From positions 36,600 to 100,599 of the forward strand of contig CAJUFM010000003.1 in the NCBI GenBank assembly GCA_910585745.1: a stretch of 64,000 nt of DNA. The letters are read 5' to 3'. Of the stretch, positions 26,284 to 35,012 are shown in pieces. Source of the stretch: an uncultured Eubacterium sp. (GTDB lineage Bacteria > Bacillota > Clostridia > Lachnospirales > Lachnospiraceae). Position 1 is the stretch's first letter. Each line of letters starts with the position of its first letter. The position numbers and the translations under genes are program-made. The notes under the pieces are model-generated. The model was not told where the DNA came from and made no database searches. It saw only the letters and a list, made by a program, of their open reading frames with translations.

Positions 26284-27228
26284 ATGAAAAAAGCATTGAT
26301 TATCGGCGGAGCCGGATTTGTAGGAAAATATTTAGCTGAATATCTGTCAGGAGAGTGCGGATATCAGGTTTGTTCAACTAAGATGGAGAATGAAGAGATC
26401 CCGGATGCGGATTATGAAGTGGTAGATATGAACCTTCTTGTTAAAGAAGAGGTGGAACAGGTGATAAAGGATCATGCGCCGGATTATATCTTCCATCTGG
26501 CAGCGCAGAGTTCTGTGGCTTTGTCCTGGTCGAATCCGCAGCTCACAGTAGATGTCAATATAAAGGGTACACTAGTGCTTTTAGATATATTAAAGGAAAC
26601 ACAATTTGGGGGCAGTGTGCTTCTGATCGGATCTGGTGAGGAGTACGGGCGCATTCTTCCAGAAGATGTACCTATTGTGGAAGATACAGTGCTGCGGCCG
26701 GGAAATATTTATGCGGCGACAAAGAGTTGTCAAAATATGATCGCCAGTATTTATGCAAAAGCATACAGCCTGAATCTTATTATGGTTCGTGCGTTTAATC
26801 ATGTGGGACCAAGACAGTCCCCGCAGTTTGTAGTCTCAGATTTTTGTAAGCAGGTCGTAGAGGCAGAGAAGGGCTTAAGAGAGCCAGTGATACATGTAGG
26901 AAATTTAAAGGCTGAAAGAGATTTTACGGATGTAAGGGATGTAGTGGCTGCCTATGAGTGCCTGGTAAGGCAGGGAAAGAGCGGGGAAACTTACAATGTG
27001 GGGTCAGGAACCGCTTACCGGATAGAGGAGATTTTGGACAAGATCATAGAAATTTCAGGACAGGAGATAAAGATAGAGGTAGAAAAGGAGCGTTTACGGC
27101 CAATAGATGTGCCGATCATTGTGGCGGACATCACCAAGATTACGGAGCACACTGACTGGCATCAGACGATCAGCCTGGAGCAGACGCTAAAGGATACCTT
27201 GGATTACTGGAGAGGAGAGTTGGGATGA
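26284..27228 (+). CDS. GDP-6-deoxy-4-ketomannose reductase-like SDR (RMD type)
   Basis: A 314 aa extended SDR with IIGGAGFVGKYLAEYL at residues 6-21 and YAATKSCQNMIAS near 143-155 as catalytic Tyr-x3-Lys. Lying directly after gmd, it most likely reduces GDP-4-keto-6-deoxymannose to GDP-D-rhamnose (RMD) or an epimer. A fucose synthase would be similar in size, but the sequence FNHVGPRQSPQFVVSDFCKQ near 172-191 is like RMD. Its stop overlaps the methyltransferase start by four bases. GAGGTAAG is the ribosome binding site. Confidence 0.82.
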   Translation: MKKALIIGGAGFVGKYLAEYLSGECGYQVCSTKMENEEIPDADYEVVDMNLLVKEEVEQVIKDHAPDYIFHLAAQSSVALSWSNPQLTVDVNIKGTLVLLDILKETQFGGSVLLIGSGEEYGRILPEDVPIVEDTVLRPGNIYAATKSCQNMIASIYAKAYSLNLIMVRAFNHVGPRQSPQFVVSDFCKQVVEAEKGLREPVIHVGNLKAERDFTDVRDVVAAYECLVRQGKSGETYNVGSGTAYRIEEILDKIIEISGQEIKIEVEKERLRPIDVPIIVADITKITEHTDWHQTISLEQTLKDTLDYWRGELG

Positions 27229-28391
27229 AAAATTGTATTGCGTGTGGAGAAAAACTGGAGGGAAAGGGACTGCTTTCTTTTGATGGAATGCCGGCTTCTG
27301 CCCAGAATATTCCGGATGCGGAAGAGGTGAAAGAAGATCATGGTGTTTCCCTTAATCTACATCAGTGTAAAAACTGTGGTTTGGTGCAATTTGATTGTGA
27401 GCCGGTTGATTATTACCGGGATGTTATTCGATCGGGTGGTTTTACGACGACGATGGTGGAACTCCGCCGCAGACAGTTTGATCATCTGATCCGGACGTAT
27501 GATCTTGAATGCAGAAAGTTTATAGAAGTAGGATGTGGCCAGGGAGAGTTTTTAGGAGTGCTGGCTGAGTTTCCGGTGCAGGCTTATGGAGTAGAGCACC
27601 GGGAGGATCTTGTAGGATTGGCGCGTAAAAAGGGACTTGATGTGGTGCGTGGATTCACAGAAGATCCAGATACGGTTCTGGGAGAAAATGGTCCTTATGA
27701 TGTGTTTTTGTCTTTTAATTTTCTTGAACATCAGCCGGAACCGGGTGTGATGCTGGATTGTATTTGGAATAATCTTACAGAAGACGGGTTGGGACTGGTC
27801 ACGGTTCCAAGCCTTGAGTACATTCTTCAGTATGATGGTTATTATGAACTGATCCGGGATCATATTGCCTATTATAGTTTTGAAACATTAGGAAATCTTT
27901 TAACGCTTCATGGATTTGAAGTGCTGGAGGAAGAAATGGTAAACCGGGATACCTGCGCAGTTATCGTAAGAAAAGTTCAGAGAGAAGAGAAAAAAGTGAG
28001 ACCTGTAGAGCAGGTTGATGTATCGACGATGGAGGCAAGCTATGGAATGATCCGCGATGAGATCCTCAAATTATCAGATACTCTGCAAAGGGAAGGAAAA
28101 ACGCTGGCAGTCTGGGGGGCCAGCCACCAGGGCTTTACCCTGGCAGCCACAACATGCCTGAAGGAGACAGCTAAGTACATTATTGATTCTGCTCCATTTA
28201 AGCAGGGGCGTTTTGCCCCCACTTCGCATTTGCCCATTGTGGCGCCAGACTATTTTCATACTGAGCCGGTGGATGCCATACTTATTGTGGCACCGGGATA
28301 TACAAAGGAGATTTCGGATTCGATCCGGAGTAACTTTGGCGAAAATGTAAGTATCATGACACTGCGGAGTGATCATTTGGAGACGTTGTAA
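27225..28391 (+). CDS. Three-part SAM-dependent C-methyltransferase for ketosugars
   Basis: A 388 aa protein with the layout of TylC3/NovU-type sugar C-methyltransferases. The N-terminal zinc-binding part has CIACG (residues 4-8) and CKNCG (near 48-52). The SAM-binding core has FIEVGCGQGEFLGVL near 98-112. The C-terminal domain begins around TLAVWGASHQGFTLAATTCL near 285-304. These enzymes add a methyl branch next to a keto group of a nucleotide-4-ketosugar. It overlaps the RMD-like gene by four bases, so GDP-4-keto-6-deoxymannose is the likeliest substrate; the CDP-ketosugar from RfbH is an alternative. Confidence 0.82.
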   Translation: MKNCIACGEKLEGKGLLSFDGMPASAQNIPDAEEVKEDHGVSLNLHQCKNCGLVQFDCEPVDYYRDVIRSGGFTTTMVELRRRQFDHLIRTYDLECRKFIEVGCGQGEFLGVLAEFPVQAYGVEHREDLVGLARKKGLDVVRGFTEDPDTVLGENGPYDVFLSFNFLEHQPEPGVMLDCIWNNLTEDGLGLVTVPSLEYILQYDGYYELIRDHIAYYSFETLGNLLTLHGFEVLEEEMVNRDTCAVIVRKVQREEKKVRPVEQVDVSTMEASYGMIRDEILKLSDTLQREGKTLAVWGASHQGFTLAATTCLKETAKYIIDSAPFKQGRFAPTSHLPIVAPDYFHTEPVDAILIVAPGYTKEISDSIRSNFGENVSIMTLRSDHLETL

Positions 28392-28447
28392 AAAACAGTC
28401 TGGTATTGTAAAATGAGATTTCAGGGAAGAAAGGAGAATCGTTTTAT

Positions 28448-29524
28448 ATGAATTCTTTTGTTTTGATCGAACCGGGAAAAGTGGGATGGCATGATTCACC
28501 GGAACCGGTGCTGACACCATATGGAGCAGTGTTAAGACCGGTAGCTGTGGCGCCTTGTACCTCTGATGTGCACACGGTATTTGGAGGTGGATCTCCTAAG
28601 GCGCCGAATCTCATTCTTGGCCATGAGTGTATAGCGGAGGTCCTTGAAACAGGAGAGCTGGTTAGAGATTTTACTCCGGGAGAGATGGTGGCAGTCCCGG
28701 CTATAACACCAGACTGGAGGGCGCTCAGCATACAGGAACATAATTTTAATCATGCGGGGGCGCCGTTTTCCGGACATCAGCTCGGAAGAAGCCAGCCGGG
28801 GGTATTTGCAGAGAAATTTCTAATTCCCGATGCAGATACGACCCTTGCCAGGATCCCGGAAGGAGTGACATTAGAGCAGGCTCTTATGTGTGTTGATGTA
28901 GTGACCACTGGATTTACAGGTGCTGAGTTTGCGGATATTAAGATAGGCGATACTGTCGTCATCCTTGGTATTGGTCCTATTGGGCTCATGGCAGTGGCTG
29001 GAGCGCGCCTGCTTGGGGCAGCTCGTATCATAGCGGTGGGAAGCCGGACAAAATGTGTTGAACTGGCCAGGGAATTTGGTGCAACGGATGTGTTGAACTA
29101 TAAAGATGGCGATATCGTAGAACGGGTGAAAGAGATGACAGGAGGCTTAGGCGCAGATGCCGTTGTGATCTGTGGCGGCCGGGATGAGGCATTTTCACAG
29201 GCAGTGGATATGGTGCGTTATGGAATTGGGACAGTGTCAAATGTGAATTATTTTGGCGGTACTGGCAATCTTCCATTTCCGAAGTTTTCCGGCGGACGGG
29301 GAATGGCTGGAAAAACGATTCATACAGAGCTTGCCAAAGGAGGCAGGGCGCGTATTGAGAGGATGCTTAAAATGGTACAGTACGGTCGTATATCTCCAGA
29401 AAAACTGGTGACGCATACACTACAGGGTTTTGATAAGATTGAGGATGCCCTTTACATGATGCGGGATAAACCCGAGGGACTTGTGAAAGTGATGGTCAGG
29501 ATCGACTGGAATGATACAAAATAG
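28448..29524 (+). CDS. Zinc NADP-dependent secondary alcohol dehydrogenase-like enzyme
   Basis: A 358 aa medium-chain dehydrogenase that resembles Thermoanaerobacter secondary alcohol dehydrogenase along its length (KVGWHDS, VAPCTSDVHTVF, VPAITPDWR, GIGPIGLMAVAGARL). The zinc ligands fall at the same numbers as in that enzyme: Cys37, His59, Glu60 and Asp150. Gly198-Ser199-Arg200 match its NADPH-binding residues. Position 110, Trp in the thermophile enzyme and part of the substrate pocket, is His here. In this operon it is probably a sugar-modifying reductase rather than a fermentation enzyme; reduction of a side-chain methyl ketone is one possibility. AAAGGAG lies upstream. Confidence 0.82.
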   Translation: MNSFVLIEPGKVGWHDSPEPVLTPYGAVLRPVAVAPCTSDVHTVFGGGSPKAPNLILGHECIAEVLETGELVRDFTPGEMVAVPAITPDWRALSIQEHNFNHAGAPFSGHQLGRSQPGVFAEKFLIPDADTTLARIPEGVTLEQALMCVDVVTTGFTGAEFADIKIGDTVVILGIGPIGLMAVAGARLLGAARIIAVGSRTKCVELAREFGATDVLNYKDGDIVERVKEMTGGLGADAVVICGGRDEAFSQAVDMVRYGIGTVSNVNYFGGTGNLPFPKFSGGRGMAGKTIHTELAKGGRARIERMLKMVQYGRISPEKLVTHTLQGFDKIEDALYMMRDKPEGLVKVMVRIDWNDTK

Positions 29525-29557
29525 TTTAGCATAAGCGGAAGTAATAAGGAGAGATAG

Positions 29558-30514
29558 ATGAAAAGAATCGTAGTAACAGGGGCGACTAGTTTTCTTGGTT
29601 CGACTCTGGTGAAAAGGCTGTTGGACGACGGACATTTTGTATATGCGGTGATCCGTCCGGCTTCACGCAACAGGAAAGCGCTTCCGGAGGAGAAAGAAAA
29701 TCTTGTGGTGATCGAGAGTAAACTTGAAAATCTGGATCAGATCGATACGATGATTTCATCGCCATGTGATTATTTTTTCCACTTTGGATGGGATGGAAGC
29801 GGTAGTGAGAACAGGAAAAAACAGAACATCCAGCAGAAAAATGTTGAGGATTCTTTGAAGGTTTTGACCGGAGCAAAAAAACTGGGATGTAAGAGGTTCT
29901 TATTTAGTGGTTCTCAGGCAGAGTATGGTCAGTGCCCAGAGGTTATGGATGAAAAAAGAGAGTGCCACCCGGTCTCCGAGTACGGCAGGGCAAAAAGGGA
30001 ATTTTATGAACGTGCCCGGAAGATGTGTAAAAAGTGGAAAGAGCAAGAGGGGGCAAAGATGGAGTATATTCACACTAGGATATTTAGTGTATATGGTTCT
30101 GGAGACCATCCATCTTCTTTAGTTTCTACATGTCTGAGGACATTTTTGGATGGCGGGCATATGGAACTAGGGGCATGTACCCAGCAATGGAATTATCTAT
30201 ACATTGACGATCTGGTAGAAGGACTGGCTGCTCTTATGTTTTGTGATACTCCGGTCAGGGAAGACAGCCTTTATAATGTTGCTGGAACGAACAGCCAGAC
30301 GATGCCTCTTCGGAACTATGTGGAAAAGATGCATGAACTCTGTGGCGGCAGAGGGGATTATACTTATGAAAAGTGTGCACCAAATGCAGAAGGGCTGGCA
30401 AATCTTATTCCCGATACCACGCGGATATACAAGGATACAGGATGGATTCCAAAAGTTACTTTTGAAGAAGGGATCTGCAGGATGATAGCAGAGATAAAGA
30501 AAGGACGGCTGTAG
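29558..30514 (+). CDS. NAD(P)-dependent SDR, nucleotide-sugar reductase or epimerase
   Basis: A 318 aa extended SDR with VTGATSFLGSTLVKRLLDDG at residues 5-24 and EYGRAKREFYERARK near 142-156 for the catalytic Tyr-x3-Lys. It resembles CDP-abequose/paratose synthase-like and other 4-ketoreductases rather than Gmd or Gale-type enzymes. It may finish the CDP-dideoxyhexose, the C-methylated GDP-sugar or the branched sugar expected from the ThDP enzyme (YerF-like role). The sequence does not decide between these. It lies between the alcohol dehydrogenase and the phosphosugar mutase in the same operon. Confidence 0.75.
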   Translation: MKRIVVTGATSFLGSTLVKRLLDDGHFVYAVIRPASRNRKALPEEKENLVVIESKLENLDQIDTMISSPCDYFFHFGWDGSGSENRKKQNIQQKNVEDSLKVLTGAKKLGCKRFLFSGSQAEYGQCPEVMDEKRECHPVSEYGRAKREFYERARKMCKKWKEQEGAKMEYIHTRIFSVYGSGDHPSSLVSTCLRTFLDGGHMELGACTQQWNYLYIDDLVEGLAALMFCDTPVREDSLYNVAGTNSQTMPLRNYVEKMHELCGGRGDYTYEKCAPNAEGLANLIPDTTRIYKDTGWIPKVTFEEGICRMIAEIKKGRL

Positions 30515-30516
30515 AG

Positions 30517-32193
30517 ATGGAAATATATGAAATTTATAAAAGATGGATGGAGCAGGTAAAGGAAGAAGACCTGCTGGAAGAATTAAAGAGTGTGGAAGGA
30601 AAGGAAGAGGAGATCAACGACCGCTTCTACCGGGAGCTGGAATTTGGCACCGGCGGGCTCCGCGGCGTGATCGGCGCCGGGACCTACCGCATGAACGTGC
30701 ACACGGTGGCAAAAGCGACCCAGGGCTACAGCAATTATTTGAAAAAAGTAAAGTCAGAGCCTTCGGTGGCTATTGCCTATGACAGCCGGATCAAATCCGA
30801 TCTGTTCGCCAGAACAGCCGCCGGGGTTTTTGCGGCAAATGGCATCCAGGTTCACATTTATAAAGAACTGATGCCGACGCCGGCGCTGTCTTATGCAGTA
30901 CGCGCCCTTCACTGTGACGGTGGCATCGTGGTGACGGCAAGCCACAATCCGGCGAAATATAACGGTTACAAAGTTTACGGGGCAGATGGATGCCAGATCA
31001 CGTTGGAGGTGGCAGAAGCCATCCTGCATGAGATCGACAGCGTAGATGTATTTGACGATGTGGTGCAGTTGGACTTTGAAAAGGGCTGCAGCCAGGAAAA
31101 GATCCATTTTATCGGAGAAGATGTCATCACTGGGTTTATCGATGCTGTGTCCGAGAGGGCGCTGAACCCGAAAGAAATCGACAAGGACGTATCCATCGTA
31201 TATACACCTCTGAATGGTACTGGTCGTATGCCAGTGACGAGATGTCTCAAAGAAAATGGGTATACCAGGATCACGATCCCGGCGGAGCAGGAGATGCCCG
31301 ATGGGAATTTTACCACCTGTCCTTATCCGAATCCAGAGATCAGAGAGGCCCTTGAGGTCGGTTTGAAAAAGGCGAAAGAGATTGGAAGTGATCTGCTGCT
31401 GGCGACAGATCCGGACTGTGACCGCGTGGGCATCGCCGTGAAAGATGGAGAAGATTATAAACTTATATCCGGCAACCAGATGGGGATCCTGCTCTTTGAC
31501 TATATCTGCAAAACCTATACCGCCAATGGTACAATGCCCAAAAATCCGGTGGCAGTGACGACCATTGTGTCAACGAAAATGATCGATAAAATTGCCGCCG
31601 ACTATGGTGTGGAGGTAAGGCGGGTGCTTACGGGATTTAAGTTTATCGGTGAGCAGATCGGCTTTCTGGAGGCGGCGGGAGAAGCGGACCGCTATGTCTT
31701 TGGATTTGAAGAGAGTTATGGCTATCTCAGTGGCAGCCATGTGAGAGATAAAGACGGTGTCAACGGATCTTTGATGATCTGTGAGATGTTCGCCCATTAT
31801 AAAGCAAAAGGACTTTCTTTAGTGGAAGTACTGAACGCTCTTTATGAGAAGTATGGGTACTTTAAAGAGGCGTTGCAGTCTATCACTTTTGAGGGCGCCA
31901 GCGGAGCAAAGAAAATGACAGAACTGATGGATTCCCTTAGAAAGAATCCGCCCTCAGAAATCGCCGGATTTAAGGTTGAGGATGTGAAAGACTATGGTGC
32001 AGGAGTGGGAGATCTTCCCAGATCCAACGTGCTGGAATTTAATATGGAAAATGACGTAAATGTGCTGGTAAGACCGTCAGGAACGGAGCCAAAGATCAAG
32101 ATGTACTATCTGGTGAAGGGAGACAGTGAAGGGGAAGGAGATCGGATCACAGCCTCTCTGGAAGCATATTTTACGGAGGTATGTAAGGGATGA
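30517..32193 (+). CDS. Phosphoglucomutase/phosphomannomutase (PgcA type)
   Basis: A 558 aa alpha-D-phosphohexomutase. The phosphoserine loop is VTASHNPAKYNGYKVYG, the metal site is TDPDCDRVG, the sugar-specificity loop is GFEESYGYLSGS and the phosphate-binding tail is RPSGTEPKIKMYY, all intact. It interconverts hexose 1- and 6-phosphates. It closes the GDP-sugar operon and could supply both mannose 1-phosphate for ManC and glucose 1-phosphate for RfbF. Codon use in the first 100 codons is visibly richer in GC than its neighbours. Its stop overlaps the next start by four bases. Confidence 0.92.
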   Translation: MEIYEIYKRWMEQVKEEDLLEELKSVEGKEEEINDRFYRELEFGTGGLRGVIGAGTYRMNVHTVAKATQGYSNYLKKVKSEPSVAIAYDSRIKSDLFARTAAGVFAANGIQVHIYKELMPTPALSYAVRALHCDGGIVVTASHNPAKYNGYKVYGADGCQITLEVAEAILHEIDSVDVFDDVVQLDFEKGCSQEKIHFIGEDVITGFIDAVSERALNPKEIDKDVSIVYTPLNGTGRMPVTRCLKENGYTRITIPAEQEMPDGNFTTCPYPNPEIREALEVGLKKAKEIGSDLLLATDPDCDRVGIAVKDGEDYKLISGNQMGILLFDYICKTYTANGTMPKNPVAVTTIVSTKMIDKIAADYGVEVRRVLTGFKFIGEQIGFLEAAGEADRYVFGFEESYGYLSGSHVRDKDGVNGSLMICEMFAHYKAKGLSLVEVLNALYEKYGYFKEALQSITFEGASGAKKMTELMDSLRKNPPSEIAGFKVEDVKDYGAGVGDLPRSNVLEFNMENDVNVLVRPSGTEPKIKMYYLVKGDSEGEGDRITASLEAYFTEVCKG

Positions 32194-35012
32194 AAAGAAA
32201 TAAAAAGCAAAAGGCACTCTGCTTTTTGCTTTTATTTTCCGTTGTTTTTGTGGTAGTTTTTGGCTGTACTTATTTTGTTTTCTGGAAGAATGGAAAGTCC
32301 TTTATCTGGGATTACGATGGGATCAAACAGCATTACGCGGCGCTCTGTTATCTGGGAAGATATTACCGGGAGATTTTTTCTGGTATGCTGCGGGGGGATT
32401 TTGTGCCGCCAATGTTTGACCTCTCCCTGGGAATGGGGGAAGATATAATAACCACCCTGAATTTCTACGGGCTGGGAGATCCACTGACCTTTTTGGCAGC
32501 TCTGGTGCCGGAGGAGAAGACGGAATATCTGTATGATCTTCTGGTGGTTTTTAGGATTTATCTGGCGGGACTTTCTTTTTCCTGGTGCTGCCGGAAGAAG
32601 GGAAGAAGTTGGAGCGTTGCGCTGATTGGGGCGCTGGTGTATGCGTTTTCCGGTTATATTCTGCATGTAGCGGTGAAGCACCCTTTTTTTGTCATTCCCA
32701 TGATCTTCCTGCCGCTGGCAGTGGTGGGAGTGGACCGGGCGCTGGAGGATAAAAAACTGACACTGCTGATCTTTGTTACCTTTTTTACTGCGCTGAACGG
32801 ATTTTATTTTTTCTATATGAACACGATCTTTCTGGGGATCTACGCGCTGATCCGGATGATCTGCCAGAAAAAACTGTTTGTCCGGTGCTGGCGGTGCATA
32901 GCGGCGTATGTGATGGGAACAGCGATGGCAGGAGTGCTCTTTGTGCCATCCATTGCAGCGTATCTTTCCAGTACCCGGAGTGAGAGTGCTTTTGATCCAG
33001 GGAACCTGTTGCTTTTTGACGCCAGCCGATACCATGCGATTTTGACACGGATCATCGGGCCGCCCAGGATCACCTGGGACTATCTGGGGATGGCTTCTCT
33101 TGTACTGCCGGCGGTTCTTATGCTCTTTGCCGTCAGGCGGAAGAAGAATTTGGAGCTAAAGGCAAATATTCTGTGTTGGACGATACTGATGCTGGTTCCT
33201 TTTGGCGGCTATATGATGAATGGCTTTTCATATGTTTCCGGGCGTTTTCTGTACTTAACTACTTTTGTATATGCCCTGGGTATGGTTTATGGGCTGCCGG
33301 AGCTGTTAAAACTGACGAGAAAAAAACTTCTGGCCTGTCTCGGCGCTGCGGGGATCTATCTGGTGCTGGTGATTCTTTCCAAGGATGTGGACCAGCTCTC
33401 CGGCTGGTTTGGTTTTGCTATGCTGGCGGTGACACTTCTGGTGCTGCTGGTCTGGAACTGGTGCCATGCAGAAAAGGACTTTCTGGGAAAACAGCTGCCG
33501 CCTTCTGTGGCGGGATGGCTGGTAAAAAATATTTATGTGCTGCTTACCCTGACAGTTGCCCTGAATATCATAGGCAGCGGGTGGCTGTTGTTCAGTAATA
33601 AGGGACAGGGATATGCGGAGAGTTTTATCGAACGGGGAAGGGCATACCAGTACGTCGCAGGCTCTCCGGAGGCAGAAATAGAGGAAGAAGCGGAGAATGA
33701 AGTTTCTCAGACCGGTGCGGTCAAGGGAATTTACCGGACAGATTCTCCGGCGAAGCGGACGGAAAACACCGGGATGGTCACTGGGAAGTACGGGATATCC
33801 AGCTATTTCAGCATGTCCAATCCCAACCGGATCCAGTATCTTCTCCAGATGCAGGACGGCGGGGTGCTGGACAGCATGTTTAAGATCCAGGGACTGGATG
33901 ACCGTACCTGGCTGGCAGCCCTGGCATCTGTGGGATACTATGCGGTGGAACAGGGGAAGGAGTACCAGCTTCCTTATGGATATAAGCTGGTGAGGGAGTT
34001 CAAGCGGGGAAAGAAGACCTATGGACTATACGAAAATCAGTATTTTCTTCCCCTTGGTATTACCTATGACAGTTATATGACGGAAGAGCAGCTGGAGAAG
34101 GAGATGCGGAAAGATGGTGTGAAGCTGCAGGAGCTTATGCTTAAGACGGTGATCCTGAAGGAGATGGATCTGACCGATGTGGCTTCTGGTTTTCAGGGAC
34201 AGATTGAAAAGGTGAACAAAAGGAGCAGTGTTCCGGAGTTAAACAGCAGGGAGATTCCCTATGAGATCCAATCCACCCATCAGGCTGAGATCCGGGAAGG
34301 GAAAGTTACTGTTAAGAAAAACGGGGGAAGCATCACCCTCCGCCTAAAGGAGCCCCTGCCGGAGGCAGAGCTGTACCTGCGTCTTCCGGGGTATCAGATG
34401 GCACAGAAGAACCGGACCTATTGTGACATAACAGCGGTTATGGGAGAGCGGAAGAAGACCCTCCGGGCACTGACAAACCAGTGGAACTGGTACTTTGGCA
34501 GGGAGGAATACCTGTTTCATCTCGGCATGGCACAGGGCGAAGAGAGGCAGGGAGAAACCCTCTGTAAGATCCGTTTCCAGTTCAAGGGCAGTTTTGAACT
34601 GGAGAAGTTACAGGTGACCGCCCAGGGTATGGAGGATTATGAGGAAACGATCCAGGCGAGAAAAGAACACGCCCTGAAACACGTGGTGGCCAATAAAAAT
34701 ACTATTTGTGGCGATGTGACGGTGCCGTCAGACCAGCTGTTGTTCTTGTCCATTCCTTATAGTGAGGGGTGGAAAGCAGTGGTCAATGGAAAGGAAACTC
34801 CGCTCTGCCCTGCCAATACGGCGTATATGGCGCTGCCCTTGAAAGCAGGGGAGAACGCTGTGGAGCTGTATTATGAGACGCCTTATCTCAGGCTGGGGCT
34901 TGGCATCAGTCTGGCAGGATTTCTGGCATGGGCCGGTTATTGGATCGCCTGCAGTGTTTTGAAAAAGAGAGCGGCAGAAAAGAAGGAGAAAAGCGGTGGA
35001 ATATCAATATAA
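32190..35012 (+). CDS. YfhO-family large membrane protein
   Basis: A 940 aa protein with about twelve to fourteen helices, most in residues 10-480 plus one near 905-930, and a large extracellular part in between. Early motifs are FIWDYDGIKQHYAALCYLGR and LSLGMGEDIITTLNFYGLGD, typical of YfhO proteins. YfhO-like proteins act in glycosylation of (lipo)teichoic acid in Bacillus and Listeria, using lipid-linked sugars outside the membrane. It overlaps the mutase by four bases and the polymerase by 17, so it is tied to the teichoic-acid part of the locus. The sugar is not known. Confidence 0.82.
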   Translation: MKRNKKQKALCFLLLFSVVFVVVFGCTYFVFWKNGKSFIWDYDGIKQHYAALCYLGRYYREIFSGMLRGDFVPPMFDLSLGMGEDIITTLNFYGLGDPLTFLAALVPEEKTEYLYDLLVVFRIYLAGLSFSWCCRKKGRSWSVALIGALVYAFSGYILHVAVKHPFFVIPMIFLPLAVVGVDRALEDKKLTLLIFVTFFTALNGFYFFYMNTIFLGIYALIRMICQKKLFVRCWRCIAAYVMGTAMAGVLFVPSIAAYLSSTRSESAFDPGNLLLFDASRYHAILTRIIGPPRITWDYLGMASLVLPAVLMLFAVRRKKNLELKANILCWTILMLVPFGGYMMNGFSYVSGRFLYLTTFVYALGMVYGLPELLKLTRKKLLACLGAAGIYLVLVILSKDVDQLSGWFGFAMLAVTLLVLLVWNWCHAEKDFLGKQLPPSVAGWLVKNIYVLLTLTVALNIIGSGWLLFSNKGQGYAESFIERGRAYQYVAGSPEAEIEEEAENEVSQTGAVKGIYRTDSPAKRTENTGMVTGKYGISSYFSMSNPNRIQYLLQMQDGGVLDSMFKIQGLDDRTWLAALASVGYYAVEQGKEYQLPYGYKLVREFKRGKKTYGLYENQYFLPLGITYDSYMTEEQLEKEMRKDGVKLQELMLKTVILKEMDLTDVASGFQGQIEKVNKRSSVPELNSREIPYEIQSTHQAEIREGKVTVKKNGGSITLRLKEPLPEAELYLRLPGYQMAQKNRTYCDITAVMGERKKTLRALTNQWNWYFGREEYLFHLGMAQGEERQGETLCKIRFQFKGSFELEKLQVTAQGMEDYEETIQARKEHALKHVVANKNTICGDVTVPSDQLLFLSIPYSEGWKAVVNGKETPLCPANTAYMALPLKAGENAVELYYETPYLRLGLGISLAGFLAWAGYWIACSVLKKRAAEKKEKSGGISI

